DNA from: Alcanivorax jadensis T9
GTDB lineage: Bacteria; Pseudomonadota; Gammaproteobacteria; Pseudomonadales; Alcanivoracaceae
DNA: 64,000 bases
Assembly (NCBI RefSeq): GCF_000756655.1
Contig: NZ_ARXU01000009.1
Location: 62,001 to 126,000, forward strand
Direction of reading: 5' to 3'
Position 1 is the first letter of the stretch. Each line of letters starts with the position of its first letter. The notes beneath the pieces were generated by a model. That model saw nothing but the letters and a program-made list of their open reading frames with translations, did no database searches and was not told the DNA's origin. Shown here one piece after another: positions 28,592-37,837 of this stretch. The position numbers were made by a program, and so were the translations under genes.

Positions 28592-29809
28592 ATGAGCAAA
28601 CTCAGCGCCACTCAGATCAAGTCCCTGGCAAAGCAGGCCCCCAAGAAGCATACCGATGGTGGCGGCCTCTATTTCTGCGTGCGCAAGTCAGGCACGCCCT
28701 ACTGGATGCTGCGCTACAGCGCCCAAGGCAAGCGCCACGAGATTACCTTGGGCCAATACCCCCAGATGTCCCTGGGTGACGCCCGGGAAGCCGCTGTGCT
28801 GACCAAGCAAGGCATCCGAACGGGCACCGACCCAATCCAGGAAAGGGCCAAAGTTGTCCAGCCCGACATCCGCACCGTCAAAGACCTCTTCCAGGACTGG
28901 CATGAGACCGATCTGTCCCGGCGCCTGAAACACCCCAACATCCCCAAGCGCATCTACCAGAAAGAAATCCACCCGGTGATCGGCCTCTACCCGATTGCCG
29001 ACGTCACCCCAAGGGATATCCGGGCAGTCCTGCAGCGCGTTCAGCGCAGCAACCGCCCCACCATCGCCAATGACACCCTGATGTACATGAAGCAGCTGTT
29101 TCGTCATGGCATCAAACTGGACCTGTGCCAGAACAACCCGGCCAGTCCCTTCACCGTCAGCGACGCCGGCGGCGTCGAAGCCAGCCGGGAGCGCACCCTG
29201 ACGCTGGAAGAAATCGAACATTCCTTTGGGGTCTTCCGGGAGCACATCAGCAGCTTTGGTCGAGACAACTATCGGGCCTGCTGCTTGTTCCTGGTGCTAG
29301 GCGTGAGAAAAAGCGAGCTATGCGAGGCCCGCTGGGAATAATTCGACCTCGAGGCCGGAATCTGGGATCTCTCCAAAGAGCGCAGCAAGACTGGCGCATC
29401 GATCACCATCCCTCTGCCAACCCAAGCCATTGAGTGGCTAAAGGTACAGCAAGGCCATGCCTGCGGCTCCCCCTATGTGTTCCCTGCCAGGCGCGCCAGC
29501 AAACGCCCCCACATGGGCCCTGACACCCTGAACCGCGCCATTTCCAAGCTATTTGGCCGAGAGGCTGGCCGGAAGGTGCAGCCACCCAACAAAATGGACG
29601 ACTTGGAACACTTCACCATCCACGACCTGCGACGCACCTTCCGCAGCCTCGCAGCTGCGGAAGGTGTGCCGAGCCATGTGGCGGAGAGGTGTTTGAATCA
29701 CAAGCTGAAGGGGGTTGAGGGGATTTATGATCGGTATGATTATTTTGAGGAGCGAAAAATAGCTCACCAGCGAGTAGCCAACGCCATAGAAGCCTTAATA
29801 CACCTATGA
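28592..29809 (+). pseudogene. Tyrosine recombinase (P4-type integrase) split by an in-frame stop
   Basis: Reading through the TAA at 29339-29341 gives about 405 residues with the full P4-like layout. An N-terminal DUF4102-type domain (TDGGGLYFCVRKSGTPYWMLRY) comes first, then a SAM-like core (PNIPKRIYQKEIHPVIG), then the catalytic domain. Catalytic Arg lies in LGVRKSELCEARW, before the stop. HxxR (HDLRRTFRS) and the nucleophile Tyr (GIYDRYDYFEER) come after it, in the same frame. The stop lies in W-E-stop-F-D, where relatives have WxEFDLE, so a single GAA-to-TAA change explains it. The 5' product (249 aa) lacks the catalytic tyrosine. It was probably the integrase that mobilised the adjacent region and is now inactive. 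Confidence 0.88.
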
Positions 29810-30103
29810 TGTACAGGTGTGTTTAGGCTGTATTTATTGACTATCGACAACCATAAGCCAAGACCCTGAACTACAACCTATACAAAGAATCGGGATTTTG
29901 ATGGACTCGCTTGGACACCTCTGGACAATCAGCAGCCTGCATCACACAACAGCAAATGTGGCCACGAATCGCTGTCCTGCTACCCTGCGCCGCCCAATGG
30001 CTTATGCATAATCTTTTAACCTGATCCAGCTCCCTAGCGCCACAGGTTGTCGCTTCTGCCTCGGATTCATTTTTGCCAGCCAGGTTGTTTAGTCAATCTA
30101 TAA
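29810..30103. other. Gene-free scar sequence after the integrase
   Basis: About 290 bp between the integrase stop and the first recognisable residues of the AraC remnant. I see no ORF with a ribosome site and no clear repeat. Confidence 0.4.
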
Positions 30104-30573
30104 CCGCTCAAGATACTGGCCGCTTGCGAAAAGATGGCGCCGCTTATACGCAGGGAAATTTGTTGGAGCCTGTTGTGCTCGCCGCTGGGGGGGGGCGGCG
30201 GCGTTACACCAAATCGGCAGAAAGACAGCGACATCACTCGCATCGGTCGGGTCACGACTTGGATGCATGCGAATTATCAAAAGTCTTTCAAAGTCGGGGA
30301 GCTGACCGCTATGCCGAATATAAGCCCCGCGTTTTTCATCGGCATTTCAAGACCATCAGCCAGCTAACCCAGGTGCAGTTCCAGGAGCGGGTGCGTTTGC
30401 AGGAAGCCTGGCGGCTGCTATTCAGCGAGCAGGACGTGGCCAGCGTTGATTACCTGGTCGGTTATGAAAGCCCGTCCCAGTTCAGCCGCGACTACCACAA
30501 GCTTTTTGGTGCTCCGTCAGATCGAGACAAGGCGATGATGCGGTCTAGTTTGGCGATTGAGAGTGGGGTTTAG
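30104..30573 (+). pseudogene. AraC-family regulator remnant (5' truncated and frameshifted)
   Basis: Frame 2 (from 30104) encodes APLIRREICWSLL and DITRIGRVTTWMHANYQKSF, matching the end of the AraC_N domain and the start of the HTH of AraC_N-type regulators. At the T5 run 30332-30336 homology moves to frame 1, which continues FHRHFKTISQLTQVQFQERV and YLVGYESPSQFSRDYHKLFG to 30573. One missing T in this run explains the shift. A G-rich run near 30186 may hide further damage. The N-terminal two thirds of the gene is gone. It is a decayed regulator, possibly once controlling the neighbouring hydrolase. Confidence 0.8.
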
Positions 30574-30806
30574 GTGCTCGTAGACATGGAGCTGGCCTAC
30601 CCCCCTTTGGGGTACGAAATAAGAGATCTGGGAAGATATTGCATCATGCAGTAAAGCGCAGTGTCGAAAATGTAGTACTGCCTTAATTCATTGGCTAAGC
30701 TAATAACCCCTTCCTTAAATTGCCATCTAATCAGAACAATCCCCGCTTGCTACCGTGAATCCCATAGTCACTGACCAACCTAATGGATTCACAAGAGGGT
30801 AAGACC

Positions 30807-31730
30807 ATGAAAGCTGTGAGCTTCAAGAACCGTAATGTCGATGTGGCCGCCAATCTGTACTTCCCGGAAGGCTTTGATGCGTCCCGGCAGTACCCCACGA
30901 TTATCTGTGCGCACCCGATCAGTAGCTGCAAGGAGCAGACCTCCGGTGCGATCTATGCCGCCCGGCTGGCGAAAATGGGGTATGTGACGCTGGCGTTTGA
31001 TGCGTCCTTCCAGGGGGAAAGTGGTGGCGAGCCCCGTTTTCTGGAAGACCCGGCGACCCGGGTGGAGGACTTCCGCTGTGCGGTGGACTATCTGGTGACC
31101 CAGGATTTTGTGGATGAGAGCCGCATCGGGGTGCTGGGTATTTGTGGCGGTGGCGGTTATGCCGTGCATGCGGCCATGACGGAGCGTCGTATCAAGGCGG
31201 TGGGCACGGTGGTGGCGGCCAACTATGGGCGGCTGATGCGCGAGGGGGATATGTCCCCGAATGCAGCGATCCAGACCCTGGAGGCCATTGGCCAGCAGCG
31301 TACCGCCGAGGCCCGTGGGGCGGAGCCGCTGATCACCGGCTATATTCCCAACTCGAAAGACGAGTGTGAGCAGGCAGGCATTACCGATATTGATGTGGTG
31401 GAAGCGGTGGATTACTACACCACGCCGCGCGGGCAGCAGCCGGGTTCCCCCAACAAGCTGCGTTTCTCAGGGCTGGCACCGGCAGTGGCCTTCGATGCGT
31501 TCCATCTGGCTGAGCATCTGCTGACCCAGCCGCTGCAAGTCATCATCGGCAGCAAGACCGGGGCCTTCGGTTCTCACCGGGATGGCTACGAGCTGTATGG
31601 CCGTGCGGCGTCGAAAAACAAGGATCTGCTGGTGGTCGATGGTGCCAGCCATTATGACCTGTACGATCAGCCGCAAGCGGTGGATCAGGCGTTGGCAAAA
31701 CTGCAGCAGTTTTATCAGGATCACTTGTAA
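30807..31730 (+). CDS. Alpha/beta hydrolase, dienelactone-hydrolase-like
   Basis: The 307-residue protein starts MKAVSFKNRNVDVAANLYFP at 30807, with GAGGG upstream; an ATG at 30783 lacks a ribosome site. The nucleophile elbow is GICGGGG, with cysteine in place of the usual serine, as in dienelactone hydrolases. The C-terminal His lies in GASHYDLYD, and oxyanion-side residues in AHPISSCKEQ. Relatives are annotated as alpha/beta hydrolases of unknown substrate and are often found next to LysR genes, as here (convergent). It ends at a bidirectional terminator. Confidence 0.8.
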   Translation: MKAVSFKNRNVDVAANLYFPEGFDASRQYPTIICAHPISSCKEQTSGAIYAARLAKMGYVTLAFDASFQGESGGEPRFLEDPATRVEDFRCAVDYLVTQDFVDESRIGVLGICGGGGYAVHAAMTERRIKAVGTVVAANYGRLMREGDMSPNAAIQTLEAIGQQRTAEARGAEPLITGYIPNSKDECEQAGITDIDVVEAVDYYTTPRGQQPGSPNKLRFSGLAPAVAFDAFHLAEHLLTQPLQVIIGSKTGAFGSHRDGYELYGRAASKNKDLLVVDGASHYDLYDQPQAVDQALAKLQQFYQDHL

Positions 31731-31747
31731 CACATCGCGACAGCATC

Positions 31748-31776
31748 AAGGGCGGCCAGGTTGGTCGCCCTTTTTT
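31748..31776. terminator. Bidirectional terminator
   Basis: An 11-bp stem (31748-31758 with 31762-31772, one G-T pair, 3-nt loop) with a GGGCGGCC/GGTCGCCC core is followed by T6 on the plus strand. It lies between the convergent hydrolase and LysR genes. Confidence 0.85.
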
Positions 31777-31804
31777 ATATTCGGTCGATTGGTTTCGAGA
31801 GCTC

Positions 31805-32692
31805 TCAGGTAAGGCGCAAGGCATCAACCACCATGGCAAAGGCAGTGGAGGCCTTGCGGCGGCTGGTGTAATAGAGGTGATAGCCGGGAAAGGTGTGGCT
31901 ATAGCGATCCAGCACGGAGATCAGGCTGCCGTCGTCCAGTCCCGGCTGGGCCAGGGCTTCTGGAAGGTAGGCCAGGCCCATGCCGTCTTTGGCCGCTTGC
32001 AGCACTTGCAGGATGCTGTTGAATACCAGTTGTCCTTCCGTGTGGGTTTTCACTTCTTTCTTGCGTACCTGAAACAGCCAGGGGAAAACGCCGCCCTGGG
32101 TGGGCAGGCGCAGGTTGATGGCGTTGTGTGCCACCAGGTCCTGGGGTTTTTGCGGTGGCGTGTGTCGGTTGAAGTAGTCCGGTGAGCCCACCACGACCAT
32201 GCGGATCGGCGGGCAGATCGGTACTGCAATCATGTCCTTGGCAATCAGTCCGGCGCGGCGTACCCCGGCATCGAATCGTTCCTTGGCAATATCCACCAGT
32301 CCATAGTCCACGCTTAGTTCCACCTTGATATCCGGGTGGTCACGCAGCAGGGGCTGCAGGGCTGGCCACAGCACGGTGGAGACGGCAAATTCATCGGCGG
32401 TGATGCGTACGGTGCCGGCGGGTTTGCCCTTGAGCGAGTGCAGCTCCGCCAGCCCGGCGTCGATATCGTCCAGCGCCGGCCCTACCAGTTCCAGCAGCCG
32501 GTCGCCGGCTTCCGTGGTGGTGACGCTGCGGGTGGTGCGGTTGAGCAGCTTCAGGTCCAGCCGCTCCTCCAGGTTACGCAGGGTCTGACTGAGGGCGGAC
32601 TGGGACACACCCAGCCCGGCGGCGGCGCGGGTAAAGCTCTGTTCCCGAGCCACGGCCATAAAGGCGATCAGGTCGTTCAGGTTCTCTTTCAT
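31805..32692 (-). CDS. LysR family transcriptional regulator
   Basis: The 295-residue protein has the N-terminal winged HTH (FMAVAREQSFTRAAAGLGVSQ, LNRTTRSVTTTEAGDRLL) and a substrate-binding domain from about residue 90. The ligand is not predictable. Relatives of this subgroup (CrgA/YhaJ-like) often regulate adjacent oxidoreductase or hydrolase genes; the convergent hydrolase is the obvious candidate. The upstream gap (32693-32886) has no gene on its far side that is intact. Confidence 0.92.
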   Translation of the reverse strand: MKENLNDLIAFMAVAREQSFTRAAAGLGVSQSALSQTLRNLEERLDLKLLNRTTRSVTTTEAGDRLLELVGPALDDIDAGLAELHSLKGKPAGTVRITADEFAVSTVLWPALQPLLRDHPDIKVELSVDYGLVDIAKERFDAGVRRAGLIAKDMIAVPICPPIRMVVVGSPDYFNRHTPPQKPQDLVAHNAINLRLPTQGGVFPWLFQVRKKEVKTHTEGQLVFNSILQVLQAAKDGMGLAYLPEALAQPGLDDGSLISVLDRYSHTFPGYHLYYTSRRKASTAFAMVVDALRLT

Positions 32693-32886
32693 GACTAATT
32701 AGCTGCGCTAATGGCTGATTCGGTATTGATCATGAAAGCATGAAGCGCGGAGGGGTGCCAGATTTAGTGATTCATGCGTGTCACCGACGTCTATCACGGA
32801 AAGCAGAATCGTTCTACGGGCTCACTGAGGAAGCAATCCATGAAGGTGTAATCCACCCATTTTTCATCGCTCGTTTGAGTATAGAG

Positions 32887-33060
32887 TCACTGTAGCAATC
32901 GGGCCGGAGGCACTCCGCCAATGGCCGAATTGGGCCATCCGTTATTGTATTGCCACCGCCACTGTGTGGTTAATAGCTGGGCATGGGCAACGCAGGTGAA
33001 CTCGTGGAGATCCAGCCACTCGCGCCATGTCGTTCGATTAAATCGTTGTCCCCGTTTCCA
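32887..33060 (-). pseudogene. IS3-type transposase C-terminal remnant
   Basis: The minus strand encodes WREWLDLHEFTC, then AQLLTTQWRWQYNNGWPNSA and IGGVPPARLLQ followed by a stop at 32887. This matches the end of the IS3/IS2 OrfB rve domain (usual pattern: YN..RPHSALG..TP..). No upstream domain or terminal inverted repeat remains. It lies directly at the truncated end of the iron alcohol dehydrogenase remnant, so IS activity may have caused that damage. The similarity is short. Confidence 0.5.
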
Positions 33061-33067
33061 CAAAACC

Positions 33068-33509
33068 TCAGGCCTGCATCTTCTTCAACAGTGCCTCACA
33101 CACCGTCTGATTCATATAGCGCGGTACCGCATAAATGAAATGCGCTTCCTGCAATGCAGCCCTGGCAATGTCGGGAACATCTTCGCTGCGCAATGCGTCC
33201 AGCTTCTCGGGAATGCCAAGCTCCTGTTTCAGTTCGCGGACACGTTTGATGAATTTTCCTGCCAGCGCTTCATCGGTTTCACCGCCCTGCTCCAGGCCGC
33301 TGACGCGGGCCAGTTCGGCCAGGCGCTCAATGCAGGCGGGGGCGGAATATTCGAGTACGTGAGGCAGCACAATGGCATTCGCCAGGCCATGGGGCGTGTG
33401 ATAGTGGGCGCCGAAGTTGTGGGCAATGCCGTGGGCGTAGCCAAGACCGGCGCGGTGAGAAGCTGGCCTTTACTACCTTGCTTTTACTTTTTGTCGTTAC
33501 CGCATTCAT
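33068..33509 (-). pseudogene. Iron-containing alcohol dehydrogenase with large internal deletion
   Basis: The C-terminal part is clear: GLGYAHGIAHNFGAHYHTPHG carries the His ligands of the Fe-ADH family and is followed by LANAIVLPHVLEYSAPACIE through to the stop at 33068. Upstream the frame breaks at about 33450-33475. The sequence then reads, in another frame, a short N-terminus MNAVTTKSKSKVVKA starting at 33509 behind a perfect GGAGG. About 250 codons that should lie between are missing. The simplest view is an internal deletion in a gene that once followed the thiolase; that the short N-terminus belongs to the same gene is inference. Confidence 0.75.
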
Positions 33510-33530
33510 CCCGGACCTCCTTAACAGGGA

Positions 33531-33557
33531 AGCCGGCCTGCGAACCGGCAGGCCGGC
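33531..33557 (-). terminator. GC-rich hairpin downstream of the thiolase
   Basis: GCCGGCCTGC pairs perfectly with GCAGGCCGGC around a 6-nt loop. It lies between the thiolase stop and the deleted alcohol dehydrogenase. There is no long T-run, so termination strength is uncertain. Confidence 0.55.
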
Positions 33558-33590
33558 ACCCTGTATGTGACAGTTCAGTCTTTACGGTAC

Positions 33591-34772
33591 TCAGTCATTG
33601 CGATACATGGTTACCACACAGGCACCACCCAGACCGAGGTTATGCTGCAAGGCCACCCGTGCACCGTCTACCTGACGCTTGTCCGCCTGACCGCGCAACT
33701 GCCACACCAGCTCAGTACATTGCGCCAGCCCGGTGGCGCCCAACGGATGGCCCTTGGACAGCAGGCCACCGGATGGATTGGTCACATACTTGCCGCCATA
33801 GGTGTTGTCACCATCCCAGATGAATTGCTCCGCACCGCCTTCCGGGCACAGACCCAGGCCTTCATAAGTGAGCAGCTCATTGGCGGTAAAACAGTCATGC
33901 AACTCGACCACATTGATGTCTTGCGGACCAATGCCGGCCTGCTCGTACACACTCTCTGCAGCCGCGCGTGTCATGTCGTAGCCGACCATCTTGATCATGG
34001 ATTTTTCGTCAAAGCTGCTGGCGAAATCCGTGGTCATGGCCTGGGCGGCGATATACACCGGATTCTCAATGCCATGCTTTTTCGCGAACTCGTCCGAGCA
34101 CAGGATCGCCGCACCGGCACCACAGGTGGGAGGACAGCACTGGAAGCGGGTGAGCGGATCAAACACCTCGTCGGACGCCATGATTTCTTCCAGCGACAGC
34201 ACCTGGTTGAACAGCGCGTAGGGGTTGTTGGCGGCATGGCGGCGCGCCTTCTCGGCGATCTTGCCGAAGGTTTCCCGTTTGGTGCCGTGCTGCCACCGGT
34301 ACTCGCGGCCCGCGCCACCGAACATCTGTGCCGCCGGCGGCGCCTGGTTGAAACCCTGCGCATCCATCATCACCTGCGCATGCTGACTCATGGGGTTTTC
34401 GCGATCATTGAACTTGGAGCCCAGCGCCCCGCGTTCCATTTTCTCGAAACCGAGCGCAATCACACATTCGGCCAAGCCGCCCTCGATGGCCTGGCGGGCC
34501 AGGAACAGGGCCGACGACCCGGTGGAGCAGTTGTTGTTCACATTGACCACAGGAATACCGGTCAATCCCAGCTCATACACGGCGCGCTGACCACAAGTGG
34601 AATCGCCGTAGACATAACCGCAGAACGCCTGCTCCACATCGCTGTACTGGATGCCGGCATCCTTCATGGCGGCGAGGCCTGCAGCCTTTGCCATCACATG
34701 GTAATCATCGCTGGCACCGGGCTTGGCAAACTTGGTCATCCCGACACCGATTACATTCACTCTACGTTTCAT
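33591..34772 (-). CDS. SCPx-type thiolase / lipid-transfer protein
   Basis: The 393-residue protein belongs to the SCP-x thiolase branch, which cleaves branched or sterol-type 3-ketoacyl-CoA. The acyl-accepting cysteine is Cys82 in [11 protein letters not shown]. The second motif is HDCFTANEL, and the C-terminal GHPLGATG is intact. It has no SCP2 domain of its own, but the upstream gene carries three. The 23-bp spacing and same strand indicate co-transcription with the MFE-2-like gene and the acyl-CoA dehydrogenase. Together they would perform all steps of one beta-oxidation cycle. Confidence 0.88.
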   Translation of the reverse strand: MKRRVNVIGVGMTKFAKPGASDDYHVMAKAAGLAAMKDAGIQYSDVEQAFCGYVYGDSTCGQRAVYELGLTGIPVVNVNNNCSTGSSALFLARQAIEGGLAECVIALGFEKMERGALGSKFNDRENPMSQHAQVMMDAQGFNQAPPAAQMFGGAGREYRWQHGTKRETFGKIAEKARRHAANNPYALFNQVLSLEEIMASDEVFDPLTRFQCCPPTCGAGAAILCSDEFAKKHGIENPVYIAAQAMTTDFASSFDEKSMIKMVGYDMTRAAAESVYEQAGIGPQDINVVELHDCFTANELLTYEGLGLCPEGGAEQFIWDGDNTYGGKYVTNPSGGLLSKGHPLGATGLAQCTELVWQLRGQADKRQVDGARVALQHNLGLGGACVVTMYRND

Positions 34773-34795
34773 TGTCGTTTCTCCGAATTCGGGTG

Positions 34796-37783
34796 TTACA
34801 GGATTTGTTCGAGTTTGCGTACCAGCGACAGATCACCGTCCACGCGCATGTCGCCTTTCTGGTACAAGGCCCGCAAGGCCACCTTGCCGGTAATCAGATC
34901 GGCCAGCTTGCCGTCGTCCAGTGTCATCACCGCCACGGCGTCTTTTTCGCCGCTGGAGACAGCAGGCGACGAATCGGACAGGTCGATAAACCAGGTACTG
35001 TCAGGGCGTTGTACCTTGATCTGCAATACACCGCCCTGCCCGCCGATGGCCGACAGTTTTTCCGCCAGCTGCTGCAGCACTTTTTCCGCCTGCGGTTCCT
35101 TCTGCTTTTTCGGTGGCGCGGCGGCGGTGTCCGGCTGGCCGGAGGCCAGTCTCTTGTCCCGCGCCTGTTCCACCAGCTTCGGGTCCATGTCCTGCAATAC
35201 GGTGAGCTTGTTGGAGGCCATCACATTGCCACCGATCTTCAGCTCGCCACCGAAGAACAGTTTCTGCACGGCAGCAAGGTCACCGCCAAACAGTGTCGGT
35301 GCATGCCTGGTATCCAGTTCCAGCGTCACATCCGCCTTGTCCAGCTGGCCCGGACCGGCAGAACCCGGCGCGTTCTTCAAATCGATAAAGAAATCCTGAT
35401 CCGGGTTGCTGAACGCAAACTGGAAGCTGGTGCCGGTCTTCTCGATCAGGTCCGGGTTATCGGCAATGAAGTGGCCGATGGCACTGAACACATCCGCCAT
35501 GGTCGGTTCCTGCGATTCGGCCGGTGCTGCGGCAACCTGTGAACCACCACCGGCAGCCACACGCTTGTCGCGTTCCTGTTCGGCCAGTTTCGGGTCCATG
35601 TCCTGCAACACGGTCAACTTGTTGGAGGCCATCACGTTGCCGGAGATTTTCAGCTCACCACCGAAGAACAGTTTCTGCACGGCAGCGAGATCGCCACCAA
35701 ACACGGTGGAAAGGTGCTCGCTGTCCAGTGCCAGGGTCACGTCCGGTTTGTCAATCGTGCCCGGCCCTGCCGCGCCCGGTGCATTTTTCAGGTCAATAAA
35801 GAACTGCTGATCCGGATTGCTGAACTCGAACAGGAAACTGGTGCCGGTCTGGTCGACCAGTTCCGGCTTCTGCTCGATGTAGGTCGCCACTGCCGCGAAC
35901 ACATCGTCGGGCGTCACCGCCTGCTCCACCTGTGGTGCAGACACTTCCTCGGCGGACACCCGCTCCGGCACCGGCGCTTCTGCCGGAATCTCCGAGAACA
36001 ACTCGATGGCGGCATTCTTCAGCACCACCTCGTTACGCTCTTTCACCCAGGTTTCGAAGATGATGCGGTTATCGGATTCCTTCCACATGCGTGTTTCCAG
36101 GGTTTCACCCGGGAACACCGTCTTGGCAAAGCGCACCTTGATGCTCTTGAAGTAACGGCCATCGTTATTGCTGAACGCCTTGATCACATGGCGGCCCGCG
36201 TAACCAAAGGTACAAAGCCCGTGCAGGATCGGTTTGTCATAGCCAAAGGCCTTGGCAAACGCCGGGTCCGCATGCAGCGGGTTCCAGTCACCGCACAGGC
36301 GGTACAGCAATGTCTGGTTGGCGTCGGTTTTTTCCTCGATCACCGCATCCGGTTCGCGGGCGGGCGGCACATTGATCTCGCCGGAATCGCCACGCTCACC
36401 GCCCCAGCCACCGGCACCTTTCACGAACGAGGTCATCTCGTTGTAGGCCACCTCGTTACCGTTCTCGTCGGTGGAAGTAATGGCGAAGGTGACGACTGCG
36501 TTCGGGTCCTTGTCCAGCGCCTTCTTGAATTTGAAGGTGTGTTTCAGCTTGGCATGCGGCGGCAGTGGCCGCTTGATCTCGGTGTACTGCTCACCATGCA
36601 GTAAGCGGTCAAAACCAAAGTTCATCCCCGGCAAGGTCAGCGCACCTTCCTTCGCCGCTTTCAGCATCGCGCCGATCTGCGGCATGACGCCATAGGTGGG
36701 CAACGCCTGGAAATTGCCGCCCAGCTCGTAGACGAATTTCAGTTCATCTTTATCGAGCGGGTCACGGGCGGCGCCAACACTCAGCGCGTACAGCGACAAA
36801 TCATTTTCATCATAGGCCGATTCCAGCTCGACGCTTTCCTTGCTGGCCACATCCAGATCGATGAATTCGTTGCCACCCAAAGACGGATTATTGATGTTGT
36901 CGAGGATCGGCGAGAAGGATTCGTTGACGTTGGAGGGATGGTTCGCATCCGTAAAATCGGTGATCTTGTCCCAGCGACGGGCCACGTCATCAACGCTGAA
37001 GGCCTTGCCGAGCGGGAAGTTGTTGCCCTGGGTGCGCTCCCAGCGCAACTTACTGATGTAGCCGGCACCCACTTCGAAGATGCCCTTGGTCTCTTCGCAG
37101 TCTTCATGACACAACCAGGCCACCAGCGGACTGACCGCTTCCGGCTTCAGGTTTTCCAGCAGGTTCGGCGGCATGATGGTTTCTGTCAGCCGTGAAGCGG
37201 CGATCGGCGCAATGGTATTCACATGAATGTTCTTGCTGCGCCCTTCCTCGGCCAGACAGTTGGCCAGCCCGGCCAAACCAAGCTTGGCGGCACAGTAGTT
37301 GGCCTGGCCGAAGTTGCCGTACAGGCCCGCCGCCGAGGTGGTCATGATGATGCGGCCATAGCCCTTCTCGCGCATGATCGGCCAGGCCGCATGGGTGACG
37401 CTCATGGAGCCTTCAAGGTGGACTTTCAGCACCAGGTCCCAGTCCTTCTTCGTCATCTTGGCGAAGCTCACATCACGGAGGATGCCGGCATTGTTGATCA
37501 CGATATCCACGGTGCCGAAGTGATCCAGCGCGGTCTGCACTATCGACTCGCCGTTTTCCACCGAGTCATAGTTGGCAACCGCTTCTCCCCCCATGGCCCG
37601 GATCTCTTCCACCACCTTGTCTGCGGCGGACGATGACTTGCCGTCACCGTGGGCACTACCACCCAGATCGTTAACCACCACCTTGCAGCCGCGCTCGGCC
37701 AGGGTCAGTGCATGCTGGCGGCCCAACCCGCCCCCGGCACCGGTAACGATGGCCACACGATCATCAAAACGACGTTCTGCCAT
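34796..37783 (-). CDS. MFE-2-like multifunctional enzyme: SDR + hydratase 2 + three SCP2 domains
   Basis: The 995-residue fusion resembles eukaryotic peroxisomal MFE-2 (HSD17B4). Residues 5-300 are a short-chain dehydrogenase (GAGGGLG at 15-21, Ser150, Tyr163-x3-Lys167) for (3R)-hydroxyacyl-CoA. Residues about 330-600 are a double hot-dog hydratase 2, with catalytic Asp499, Asn501 and His504 in GDWNPLHAD. Then come three SCP2 sterol-carrier domains: about 626-735, 763-875 and 898-995. The first two are near-identical tandem copies (both end FFGGELKI[10 protein letters not shown]); the third is divergent. Such a protein would hydrate 2-enoyl-CoA and oxidise the product while the SCP2 domains hold or deliver the lipid. 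It sits between the acyl-CoA dehydrogenase and the thiolase. Confidence 0.93.
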   Translation of the reverse strand: MAERRFDDRVAIVTGAGGGLGRQHALTLAERGCKVVVNDLGGSAHGDGKSSSAADKVVEEIRAMGGEAVANYDSVENGESIVQTALDHFGTVDIVINNAGILRDVSFAKMTKKDWDLVLKVHLEGSMSVTHAAWPIMREKGYGRIIMTTSAAGLYGNFGQANYCAAKLGLAGLANCLAEEGRSKNIHVNTIAPIAASRLTETIMPPNLLENLKPEAVSPLVAWLCHEDCEETKGIFEVGAGYISKLRWERTQGNNFPLGKAFSVDDVARRWDKITDFTDANHPSNVNESFSPILDNINNPSLGGNEFIDLDVASKESVELESAYDENDLSLYALSVGAARDPLDKDELKFVYELGGNFQALPTYGVMPQIGAMLKAAKEGALTLPGMNFGFDRLLHGEQYTEIKRPLPPHAKLKHTFKFKKALDKDPNAVVTFAITSTDENGNEVAYNEMTSFVKGAGGWGGERGDSGEINVPPAREPDAVIEEKTDANQTLLYRLCGDWNPLHADPAFAKAFGYDKPILHGLCTFGYAGRHVIKAFSNNDGRYFKSIKVRFAKTVFPGETLETRMWKESDNRIIFETWVKERNEVVLKNAAIELFSEIPAEAPVPERVSAEEVSAPQVEQAVTPDDVFAAVATYIEQKPELVDQTGTSFLFEFSNPDQQFFIDLKNAPGAAGPGTIDKPDVTLALDSEHLSTVFGGDLAAVQKLFFGGELKISGNVMASNKLTVLQDMDPKLAEQERDKRVAAGGGSQVAAAPAESQEPTMADVFSAIGHFIADNPDLIEKTGTSFQFAFSNPDQDFFIDLKNAPGSAGPGQLDKADVTLELDTRHAPTLFGGDLAAVQKLFFGGELKIGGNVMASNKLTVLQDMDPKLVEQARDKRLASGQPDTAAAPPKKQKEPQAEKVLQQLAEKLSAIGGQGGVLQIKVQRPDSTWFIDLSDSSPAVSSGEKDAVAVMTLDDGKLADLITGKVALRALYQKGDMRVDGDLSLVRKLEQIL

Positions 37784-37837
37784 GATGCTTTCCTCCTTTT
37801 ATTCCCGGGCCCACTGCACGCGAGCCCGGAGGAATCT

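Noticed and set aside
33567-35399. 610-residue open frame on the plus strand
   Set aside because: It lies antisense to the thiolase and the SCP2 domains, has no recognisable domain, and is explained by codon bias of the real minus-strand genes.
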